The notes beneath the pieces were generated by a model that saw nothing but the letters and a program-made list of their open reading frames with translations, made no database searches and was not told the DNA's origin. This document shows, in pieces, positions 1 through 37,000 of a DNA stretch of 64,000 bases (the stretch's first letter is position 1; each line of letters begins with the position of its first letter). Where the stretch lies: NCBI RefSeq assembly GCF_032118995.1, contig NC_092659.1, forward strand, positions 15,556,177 to 15,620,176, read 5' to 3'. A program made the translations under genes and the position numbers. Origin of the DNA: Asterias amurensis (Eukaryota > Echinodermata > Asteroidea > Forcipulatida > Asteriidae).

Positions 1-431
1 TGTATACTTTTGAGCTCTGTGTTGAGTGTACGATTTGTGTGCATTGTTATGGAGTGGTGCAAACCAGTGCCAGGAATGAGCGACCCTTTAAGGAACACGT
101 TGCCTTGGATAGGTCGAGTTGGTCTTTGCAAAGCGTTTGAAACCGTTTGTTATAAAATGCATAACTTGTTATGGTTAGAAAGATAATTTAAAAGTAGAAT
201 ACAATGATCCACACAAATTTGCCTCGAAATTGCGTGGTTTTCCTTTTACTTTGCGAACTATCACGGTCGGCCTTTTATGGGAGTCTACAACGTGACTCCC
301 ATAAAAGTCGACGAGGTAAAAGGAAAACCACGCAATTTCGAGTGATACTTGTGTGGATCATTCAGACTACTTAAAATATCTCTCTAATCATATATGCATT
401 TTATAACAAACGGTTACAAACGCTTTTCAAA
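1..431. mobile_element. Palindromic MITE, family B (right end lost)
   Basis: From about 88 the sequence AGGAACACGTTGCCTTGG begins a foldback element with an inner palindrome (GGGAGTC...GACTCCC). The mirrored half stops near 430, where the next palindrome begins, so the right end is missing. Full copies are at 21009-21399 and 56662-57042. Bases 1-87 show nothing recognisable. Confidence 0.8.
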
Positions 432-1277
432 GACAGAAACCACTAAAATCTGACATTTTTAGGGTAAAATATTACCATTTGGAAAAAATATGTCATAACC
501 ATGTCAGTTTCTTTCACATATATGCAAATTTGGTATCAAAATGATGAGAATTGCATGCTCAAATCAATTCTTTTGTTAAAAATAAATTTTCAGAAATGTA
601 GGATACTGTAATCTTTAATATGTTATCATGACCTTTGACCCAGTTTTTGAAATAATGTATCATTCCAAAAATCAACGAAATAAAAATCACTGATAGAGGA
701 AGACATGCTCTATCAAGTGATTTTTATTTTGTTGATTTTTGGAATGATGCATTGTTTCAAAAATTGGGTCAAAGGTCACGACAACATATTAAAGATCATG
801 GTGAATTGTACAAAAATAGTCATAAAGTTGGAAATTTTGAAGAGCCCAACTGTTTCTTAGTGGATTCTGATACAGGAAGACATGCTCTATTAAGTGATTT
901 GTGTTTCGTTGATTTTTGGAATGATACATTATTTTAAAAACTGGGTCAAAGGTCACTAAAACATTATAAAGATTACAGTGACTAGCGTTTCAGAAATTTT
1001 CTTTTTTAACAAAAGAATTGATTTCAGCATGCAATTCTCATTATTTTGATACCAAGTTTGCATATTTGTGATGAGAATTGACATGTAATAGATGTTAAAT
1101 TTGCATCGGGGATAAAGAATATTAATTTTGGTTTTTACCCATACACCGATGTGAGTTAGCACTGTATACTCAGTACTTTCCCGAGTCCTGTGAAAAAGAA
1201 TTGACATGGTTATGACATTTTTCTACCAAAAAGGTGGTATGTTACCCTAAAAACGTCCGATTGTAGTGGTTTCTGCC
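432..1277. mobile_element. Large imperfect palindrome (foldback element) with an inserted SINE-like repeat
   Basis: The left arm from 432 (AGAAACCACTAAAATC) is mirrored by the right arm ending near 1277. Shared segments include the pair around GGTCAAAGGTCA and ATGCAATTCTCAT. The loop carries a direct duplication of 'GGAAGACATGCTCTAT'. The right arm is interrupted at 1086-1196 by another element. Confidence 0.8.
1086..1196. mobile_element. Short retroposon-like insertion with 12-bp target duplication
   Basis: The direct repeat AGAATTGACATG occurs at 1074-1085 and 1197-1208 and flanks 111 bp containing 'ACCCATACACCGATGTG'. The left arm of the host palindrome (about 505-535) shows the uninterrupted site. 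Relatives are at 33255-33380, 45255-45300 and 58795-58999. Confidence 0.85.
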
Positions 1278-1476
1278 CTGACCACACGGTAAGTCAGATC
1301 GGGCTAAAAATTGGTGTGCATTTATTGCTCAATAGCACCTACAAGCACAGCAATTTTTATCAAAATCGGAAGACATGAGGTAAAAAAGTGCGTTGGTCTT
1401 ACATGGAATTATCCATTAACAGAAGTATGCATTTTGGTCGCAACACAATATAAATGTATAGGATTTGAGGCATTTG

Positions 1477-1809
1477 GTTTGCGGTAACACCATGTGTGTA
1501 TCTATGTGTGTGTCTGTCTCCTGACGATGACTAGAGCAAGCTAGTTGAAACGTTGAGACCAATTCAGAACTGACTCCGCGGCAGTACAGATAATTACGAT
1601 CCTATAAGCTAAAGTAGCAGTCCAGTCTGTTTTCAATACAATCCGCCCTGGTAATAGTTAAAAAGCAGGCAGGACAGTTCTTTTCAGAACTGAGAAGTCT
1701 CCCGAACCTCCGTTTGTCTACTCCGCGGCAGTAGAATAAAGCAAGACAGTTCTCTAAGAACAAACTCTACCTGGCAAGTAGATACACACATGGTGTTACC
1801 GCAAACCAA
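1477..1809. mobile_element. Non-autonomous inverted-repeat element upstream of the IFIT-like gene
   Basis: The termini GGTTTGCGGTAACACCATG and its reverse complement (CATGGTGTTACCGCAAACC) bound 333 bp. The inside contains CCTGACGATGACTAGAGC and two CTCCGCGGCAGTA motifs. It ends only 100 bp before the ATG, so it may overlap the 5' UTR intron or promoter. A second copy lies at 35842-36505. Confidence 0.85.
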
Positions 1810-1909
1810 ATATACAACAATATAAATGCTTCATCAGAATTCCTTCCCATTGAATATTAATAGAAAATGAATGGACTCCATTATTTTGTTTTCAATCAAC
1901 AGTTCAATC

Positions 1910-28445
<26,536 letters not shown>

Positions 28446-28613
28446 AGCAGTCCTTGCATATTCTTCCATGTGGCCTATCATCGGTTGCTTTCATTCATTC
28501 ATTCATTCATTATTCGTTTGGAAGGGAAATATTTAAAATGTAAACAAAATTGTTTAAGAACTTTAATTCCACAAAAAAACGTGTTTATCCGTTATATATT
28601 GCAATGTAAATAA

Positions 28614-28983
28614 TTTAAAGGAACATTACAGAATTGGTTTTGCTTACAAAAACAGTTGCTGGCAGTGTACGCACTTCATGTAATCCACATGTAAAACTGA
28701 CAATTCTGTAGAAGTGTGAGATCGATCGGCCATCTGGGTCACGAGAAAATAGTGAAAACCCGATTACACATTGTATGACATTGATGCCATACAAACAAAT
28801 AAATAAAACGCTCACTCATAAAACGCAAATTTAAATTACCTATTTCTCATCAAATATGAAATTTTAGGCAGAAATATTTCAAGGGATGTTTTCTTTTATC
28901 ATTGTTAGACGGTGTAAGTTTGATGTAAATATGTGATCTTCACGATTTTGTTTTCTAACCAATTCTGTAACGTTCCTTTAAAG
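28614..28983. mobile_element. MITE family E, complete copy
   Basis: Bounded by TTAAAGGAACATTACAGAAT and ATTCTGTAACGTTCCTTTAA. It starts 168 bp after the IFIT-like stop codon and contains AATAAATAAA at 28798-28807, which could act as that gene's polyadenylation signal. Other copies: 48598-48669 (part) and 63283-63699. Confidence 0.88.
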
Positions 28984-29237
28984 CCACTGGACACTATTGG
29001 TAATTGTCAAAGACCAGTCTTTTCATTTGGTGTATCTCAACATATGCATAAAAAAAAAACCTGTGAAAATTTGAACTTAATTGGTCGTCGAAGTTGCGAG
29101 ATAATAATGAAAGAAAAAACACCCTTGTCACACTAAGTTGTGTGCTCTCTATCAACGCTCTCAATTACTCGTTACCAAGTAAGGATTTAGATTAATAATT
29201 ATTTTGAGTAATTACCAATAGTGTGAGTGCCTTTAAA
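28977..29237. mobile_element. MITE family A, internally deleted copy
   Basis: Begins TTTAAAGCCACTGGACACTA and ends in the mirrored GTGCCTTTAAAG. It shares its boundary bases with family E on the left and family C on the right. Confidence 0.85.
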
Positions 29238-29661
29238 GGGTATATTTACTTTTTTCTAACAAAAAACACAATGTCCACAGATTTACATTAAACTTACACA
29301 GTTTGAAGATCATGATAGTAGAAAGCTTCCCTTGAAGTTTTACTTACTGAGGTGCTGTAGTTTTTGAGAAATGAGTAAAAGTAATAATTTTCGTCTCAGT
29401 TTTAGCATGTAAAAATGTATTAACCAGTTATGCTATGGTTTTGGTATAATATCATAACTGGTTAAGGGGATTTTACATGCTAAAACAATTTTGGTCTCAT
29501 GAGACCAAAATTGTTTTGTGACTTGTTTTACTCATTTCTCAAAAACTACACAACCTTAGTTAGTAATATTTGAAGGGAAGCTTTCAATTATCATTATCTT
29601 CAAACCCTGTAAGTTTAATGTAAATCTGTGGACATTTTGAAAAAGTACCCGAATCCTTTAA
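29232..29661. mobile_element. MITE family C, complete copy
   Basis: Palindrome with arms containing ATGTCCACAGATTTACAT, GTAGTTTTTGAGAAATGAGT and a central CATAACTGGTTAA / TTAACCAGTTATG pair. It ends at CCTTTAAG. Confidence 0.88.
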
Positions 29662-29707
29662 GTAGGCGCCTTGATCGGTTTTCTGGAAAAGTGTACATTA
29701 TAAATCC

Positions 29708-29708
29708 A

Positions 29709-29780
<72 letters not shown>
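29708..29780. repeat. (ATT)n microsatellite
   Basis: About 24 uninterrupted ATT units. Confidence 0.97.
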
Positions 29781-30353
29781 GTGCCATTAATTCATACACT
29801 TAGTATCTTTAACATTAATTTTTCATTTCGTGCTGAGAAATACATTTCTAAGACTCCTTTAGTCGATACCCAAAAGTACAAAGCGAAACTGACCCGATTT
29901 GAAAAAATAATCGTATTACGGAAGGTAAGGATCTTTGATGCGTTGACGCTTGGTGGCGCACTTTATTGGAAATCGGACCTTTCTTTTGTAACGTCACAGC
30001 CCGAGTTTTTGCCAACCCAGGTTGGAAAACTATGGAAAGCCGTACACGCAAATCAAAAACAGATCGCTATTTGTTACAATGTTTGAAATATTCAAGCATT
30101 GTCTCGATTTTGTCAAAAACAAAAACTAAGGGGAGGTACTTTGTTTTATTGAAAATTTGCAGAAAATGTTGAAATTGGTAAAAACATTATTAATACGATT
30201 GAGTGTTTTACCATGCCATCCAAGGCGGTTTGTTTATCAACAAACGAAATTTCTATGGACCTTTTCGCAAAAACCCATTGCACACGCGCTAACTGTTAAA
30301 TGAGATGCATGCTGGTCTAGCTATGGATCAACATTTATCTCTAGCTAGACCAG

Positions 30354-30510
30354 CCATAGATATAGAATAGAACAACTAGATCGGCCGCGCGTACATACGC
30401 GGGTTCTGGCATGGGGGCCGCCATTGCCTATCTTCCGTGTACATTTTCTGTGCGTTGCCGTCAGCACGTGACTTTTTGCCGTCAGCACGTGACATTTAAC
30501 GCGTACGTAC
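30354..30510. mobile_element. Half copy of the 25624-26629 inverted-repeat element
   Basis: Shares ATCGGCCGCGCGTACATACG, GGTTCTGGCATGGGGGC and the doubled TGCCGTCAGCACGTGAC. Confidence 0.8.
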
Positions 30511-31421
30511 AAGATACAAGATATTATCATGTACGTACATAATACATAATACATACACGTACATAATACATAACAAAACAAGTGACCTTCCAGCATAGAA
30601 GACGAAATAAATAGAAGTTTTTAAAGTTTGTTATAACAACTTTGTAAACCCTATCATTCCGAATAGGCTAATTTATAAGAGGATGTAAAACTCATACCCT
30701 TTGTCTTAGAAATATTCAGCCAATTATAAAAATAATGAAAACCTGTGTGACTATTGTTTTAAATTATTCACCTTTGCCTATATCAGCGGTGAAGTCAACG
30801 GCGTACTGCCATTGGATGTTGGAAATTGTAAACTGTGCTTTATTACTAATGTTTGTGCTTTACATGGTATGGACACTTTTTACAGGACACAAAACACACT
30901 TACTGAAATGCTGTAGTTTTTGAGAAATTAGTTTTTTAAAAAAGTCACGAATCTTTTTTTTTCGTCTCAGTATACGAAAATTAGTTCAGCTTTTAAAACG
31001 TATTTTTCGTGACATGGTTTCACTCTTTGATTAATGGAACCTGTGGGCCGATTTTACTATGTCAACCAATTGCAGGAGAGAAGGGTCTAAGAATTTACTG
31101 ATTCTTTTTTCCCCACTTAAATAATGATTGCTAATAACTATTTTTTTTTTAAATATAAAGACTCAAACTCCTTCCAAATTGCTCGTTTGAAATCATTTGG
31201 ATCTCTCATCTGTTTGAACAAAATCATACACGCGGTAAATTGTGTACATTTCTCATGAAGATCAAAATCGTCAAATCAACCAATAGAACATGCAGTGGCT
31301 GTTCAAAAATATTCAGGCGAATTCGGCGAATTTTCATGCTATAATTATTGTAGCATTAAAGCAACTGCAATACCACTAGCCTCCTTTGCGTTTTCTACAG
31401 TGCCCATCAAATAGTGGAACT

Positions 31422-31553
31422 GGGGTCGATTTCACAAAGAGTTAGGACTAGTCCTAAGAGATATCAATAACGTACAGCTAGTCCTAAGTTAGGACTAGTA
31501 ACTCGTCCTAACTCGAGATAAGACTAGTCCTAACTCTTTGTGAAATCCACCTC
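31422..31553. mobile_element. Foldback MITE, family D
   Basis: Arms GATTTCACAAAGAGTTAGGA and TCCTAACTCTTTGTGAAATC, with repeated AGGACTAGTCCTAA inside. Confidence 0.88.
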
Positions 31554-33377
31554 TGATGTCATTGTTTTACTTGTAATGTGTACGGATTGGACTTTTTTTT
31601 TATAGCTTATTGTATTGTCTTTTGTGGTTTTTCTTGCAATTTTTTGTTAACAATTACATAAAATATGAATTTGTATTACAAACTATTTTTACTTGCGTAC
31701 ATTTGGGCCTGCTTGACCGCCAGTGCAGTAAGATACTGGTCTTTGGTTGCATTATATTTATTCAGCTCCCACAGCGTAACTTTTTTTTGTTGCTTTTACA
31801 TGTTTAATTCTTTTGTTTGAAACACTCTACGAAAAAGATAACTTAGATGGAAAGATACATGCACCGTATTACATGTTTTATTATTTACAGCGATGTACTC
31901 CAATTCTATTCTCCTCGAAATATAATCTTTAAATGATAATATTGTTTGTCTACTTAATTATGATTTAATTATTGTTGTAGTGTTTTTGTTGTAAGTCCAG
32001 AGACAACAAAAAAGCATGACACCTTGTTTGGGTTACTCACTGGTACATTATTCTGCGTTTAGCTTTATTCCCCTTCAAAGAAAACCTAGTACAAAAATAG
32101 ATCCATAAATCTAATTAATTCTTAAGTCATGTAACAACCAATGTTAAAGATTACTTCCCCATACAGTAGGTAGCCCTCCACCTCAGTTTACATAAGCACT
32201 GAGTATGCATAACACTTAATTATAGGCCAATACTTAACCATCCAACGTGAACTTCATATCATGTGCTGTATATTTAACATAAAAAATGTTATCCAATTTC
32301 ACCCAAAATAACATTCTTAAATCCTACTCACCAACCGATCCGCCTCTCTATTTATTGTTAACTAAACTGGCTCTATGAGCGACGCTCCTCACTCGCTTCC
32401 TCCACCCAAATGTTGAATTTTACTCTCTCATCGTTAACCACAATTGTCAACTTTTAGTGACAAAGACAAAGGACACAACAATACACCCCGCCGCCTATAA
32501 CCTGATGGCTAAAGTTACCCGTATCAGTGCGACTACCGTGAAACGGCGCCCTATCATTCAACAAAACTTTCTATTAACAAAATGCCCATGGGTATTTAAA
32601 AATTTCTATTCATCGACGATTTCAAAAAATGTTCTTCTCAGCTAATAATAATAGTACTAAAACTAATAAGAACAGAAGTAAAAATCTCGACGATCACAAT
32701 AGCTGTTCTTGTCGGAACAGCTAGACAAATTAAAATCTCGACGATTATCAATAATGATATTAATAATGATAAAAATAATATTATCGAATTCTTATATAGC
32801 ACACGTATCTACCAAACAAGGTACTCAAAGCGCTGAGTATACACAAACTTTTAGAAAAATTAGAATACAAAGACTATGTTGTCATATAACAAGTATACGG
32901 TAAGATGTTCACAAAATCCACAAAAGGATTTTAGCACATAATATCTTCAAGTTTTTTTTTCAAAATGTACATTTTGTAATATCTAATATCTAATATCTAA
33001 TGTATTCATTTACATTACCCGACTAGTTTGCCCCAAGAATAATGACTTTACTAAATGGTCTGTTTGACACCTCTACACATAGTATAAAATAAACAATTAA
33101 TTTGATAACATGGGTGCTCTTAATTACCTGAAACAAACAAACAGACAACCTAAATATAAGAAAGCACCAAGCTTTGGTGACGTTAACTGCACCAGTGAGG
33201 AGAAATGTACTGCTCATCAAGCCAGAGCGTTTCCAATTTAAAGTTCATTAAGGTGTTATCCATATATACCGATGTGTGTTAGAACTGTATACTCAGTACT
33301 TTACCGAGTTCTGTGAACGGAATCATGGGCATATTACTCGAGTGGGATTTAAACCCACGACCTTTGCGATTATACAC

Positions 33378-33705
33378 TCTTAAAACTAAAGAGTTGAGTC
33401 CAACACTTCGAATATCTCGGTGATTGACTACACTTTGAAAGTGTTAGTTCCAGCGGTTTTATTTTTATTTTGATCCAACGCAAAAGGGTTAAATCAACAA
33501 GCTAAGTGTTGATTCAACATTTCTCACAAAAAATACTTGGAATTGTTGGATCAGCTTTTTAAACGCTAAACTGGCACTTAAATTGTTGACTATACTTTAA
33601 AATGCTGGATTTAACATATAAAATGCTGGATTCAACACTTTCAAAGTGTTGTCACTCACCGAACTCTCGCAAGTGTTGGATTCAAGTCTTTAATGTTTGA
33701 AGTGT
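33378..33705. mobile_element. Palindromic element 3' of the PLP-enzyme gene
   Basis: Arms share GAGTCCAACACTT, CGGTGAGTG and CACTTTGAAAGTGTT. The minus strand contains AATAAA near 33462-33475, a possible polyadenylation signal for the neighbouring minus gene. Confidence 0.65.
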
Positions 33706-33727
33706 ATAGCAATGTCATCATACCAAC

Positions 33728-34054
33728 TTAAAGTTGTAAAACTTCCAGTAGAGCATCCCTCAGTCTAATGTAATCTTCTTTACAGTTGTACACTTGACTT
33801 GAAATTCTGCACCAAAGCCTTTGTTTGAAATAAGAGAATGCTACAAACACCTGGCTTTGCTTGTATAAATCACTCATTAACCTGGAGCAAGTCCGAGCAG
33901 ATGCAGGATAGAGACTCGTCTCTGGAATGGCAACCAACGCCATGCATGGAGCTCTCATTCCAACTGGTATTTGAAGCTTTTCAGTATTCATAGCTTTGGA
34001 AATCATGTCTGCTGCCCAGCTCGCTAGTGTTGAGTTGTATGCAACTATTTCATC
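33728..34054 (-). CDS. PLP enzyme, terminal exon 6
   Basis: Acceptor TTGAATGGCCAG, stop TAA at 33730-33728. Encodes DEIVAYNSTLA through RISSQVYN and LLEVLQL. Confidence 0.9.
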   Translation of the reverse strand, partial: DEIVAYNSTLASWAADMISKAMNTEKLQIPVGMRAPCMALVAIPETSLYPASARTCSRLMSDLYKQSQVFVAFSYFKQRLWCRISSQVYNCKEDYIRLRDALLEVLQL

Positions 34055-37000
34055 CTGGCCATTCAAAGAAACAACATGTCAGAAACACTATTAACACTGG
34101 ACACTATTGGTAATTGTCAAAGACTTTTGGGTGCGTTCGTTTAGCTTCCCTGGTTCGACCCCGGTTTTGGCGGGTTTTTTTTCCCAGGACGAGTGTGTGC
34201 AGATAATTACCCACGTCCGTCCTGGGTCGACCCAGGGGAGCTAAACGAACGCACCCATAGTCTTCACAGTTGGTGTATCTCAACATATGCATAAAGTAAC
34301 AAACCTGATTTGAGCTCAATCGGTCGTCGATGTTGCGAGAAAGAAAAAAACACCCTTGTCCCACCATGGTCGCACGAAGCTGCGTGCTTTTAGATGCTTG
34401 ATTTCGAGACCTCAAATTCTAAATCTGAGACCTCGAAATAAAATTCGTGGAAATTACTTCTTTCTCGAAAACTACGTCACTTTTGAGGGAGCCGTCATCA
34501 GCCAATTTCACGAAACGCCAGGATTAATCTTATTTCAAGCTAGGACGAGTAACCCGTCGTAACTTTGGATCATGGGTTCAATGCGGCCTATAGTAACGTC
34601 TTCGGATACGGAACTGAACTCAGACTAAGTCCAAGATTAATCTTAAGATAGAAAGTGTTTGGTGAAATCGACGGCTGCGTAAACAGGTTTTAGGATATCA
34701 ATGCTTACCATTCCACCAAGGTCATTGTAGAACTTGATTGATGTTTCTGCCAAATAGTAAGGCAGACAATCCCGTGTGCCTACGAAGCAGAATCGTTTCA
34801 TTAAGGTTGGTTCATTCTGATAATGTGATGTTAAGACTGGGCTAATAACATTCATGTAATCTGGCTGGACCCATAAGAAGGCACACCCTCGAGGAGTAAA
34901 TAACCACTTGTGTAGATTTCCTGGGGAAAAAAACAGAAGAAAAACCTCCAGAAAATAACAGACAGAAACTCACTTTACAAAAGTATTTAAGGGCAGCTCG
35001 TTGTAGTACCTGTAACTTTAAAACATATTTGCAAAAAGGTGTAAAAAATTCAACAATTGCTAATTATGAAATTTGTAAATGTTCTGCTTTTGAAACGCGC
35101 ATTAATTAGGTATTCTGGTGAATTAGACATAAGTGTGCAAATGCAGCTAGCTGCGGTTTGATGGGATGCTTGCTGGCTGCACCAGAGACATGTAAAACCG
35201 TATTTTGTTTTACATGTTTATGTCAATAATATTAAGTGTCTTTTTCAACAATACACAGTTTCCCTGAGAGGACAGCTTTGAAGAAAGATGTAAAATACAA
35301 CTCTTGAATAATTTAAAACCATGCTGATGTAACATATTTTACACAAGACAGTGGAGTCTCGACCTGCACTCATCTATTTGTCTGCACCGTTTTCAGGATC
35401 CAGTGTCTGTTTTAGTTGCACGTATCAATTGTTCTATACATCTTTATCAGATGTTGTCCTATCAGGGAAATGCACAATACGGCATAATAACCTACCACAA
35501 TAGAAGTCCACGCCTAAATCTTCCATATTAAGAGGTATTTGTCCCGGTGCATGTGCACCATCTACAAGCACCATAACTCCATTCATATGACACAGTTCTG
35601 CAATACGCTTAACTGGCATTAAGATTGCACTAGCACTGGTGATGTGGTCGACGATTGCAAGTTTGATATCTTTATCGTCATTTAAGACCTCAGAGTACAA
35701 CTTGATGATGTCATCCTCACTGTTAATAGGGATCGGAATCTCTAAAACGACGATTTCTAAAGCTAAAAAATATAATAAATATACAAAATATATGACAACT
35801 TTATTTACAAACAAATTTGGATCTGACAATAACTTTTATGTTTCCTGACGATGAGTAGAGCAAGCTAGTCGAAACTTTGAGACCAATTCTAAGAACTCAC
35901 TACGCGGCAGTGCAGTTAATAGAGGTCCCATAAGCTAAAGTATTAGTCCCAGACAATTTATATACCTTCCGCCCAGGTTGTATGACAGTAGTTTTCAGAA
36001 CTGAGAAGTCTCCCGAAAAAAACCGATAAATCTACTCCGCGGTAGTAGAATATATAGCAAGACAGTTCTCTTAAAGCCATTGGACACTTACAGAAACAAA
36101 AATTAAAGTTCACAGATTTACAAATAACTTACAGGGTTTACAGAAGGTAATGGTGAAAGACTTCTCTTGAAATATTATTCCATAGAATGCTTTACTTTTT
36201 GAAAAAAACATTAAAACAATATCAATTCTCGATATCGAGAATTACGGATTACACAATCCCATGTCATGACACGGCGAAACGTGCGGAAACAAGGGTGGGT
36301 TTTTCCGTTATTTTCTCCCGACTCCAGTAACCGATTGAGCCTAAATTTTCACAGGTTTGTTATTTTATAAATTATATAAGTTGTGATACACGAAGTGTGG
36401 GCCTTGGACATTACTGTTTACCTAAAGTGTCCAACGGCTTTAAAAACAAACTCTACCTCTGGCAAGTAAATGATGCACACATGGTGCTACGGCAAACCAA
36501 TTAATATATAACTTTTAAGAGATTACATTTAAAACAATATTGCACACTTTAAAAGATGTAATAAATGTATCGATGCAAGAGATTAATGTTTTGGATTCAG
36601 TTCTTATGTTATAGCTCATTTTTAACAAAAACGCATCAGTGAGCTTTACATTGAATGCCCTGATCATTGTGCCAATAACATTCCATTAATATTTCACTGC
36701 TCCCTGGGATTATGAAGCTTTGATTTTACCTAATTGTTGTGAAACAAACTGTACAGTTTTAGTTACAGCTCTGTATGTGTGACTTGTAATCAATATCTTG
36801 TCACCTCGTTGAAAAGACAGGCTCTTCAATACAGCATTGGTACCTACAAAAGAAACAGATACATAACGGGTTCTGTATTGTATTTAACATTGCTATGTTT
36901 GTATGAATATTTCAAAGCAAATGCATACTATTAAATTAGCTACTGTTTCACATCATTTATCATTATTAAATTCCAGCATCACAAGCTTAGTTCAGTCTCC

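Larger units (their letters stand above)
28446..33727. other. Intergenic region between IFIT-like and PLP-enzyme genes
   Basis: Holds stacked MITEs (28614-29661), an (ATT)n tract (29708-29780), partial elements (30354-30510, 30862-31028), a foldback (31422-31553) and a palindrome (33378-33705). Stretches 29781-30350 and 31554-33250 show only AT-rich sequence, a short SINE tail near 32775-32870 and no convincing exon. Confidence 0.6.

Noticed and set aside
29781..30086. 101-codon + frame after the (ATT)n tract
   Set aside because: No recognised motif and no coding context; left unannotated.
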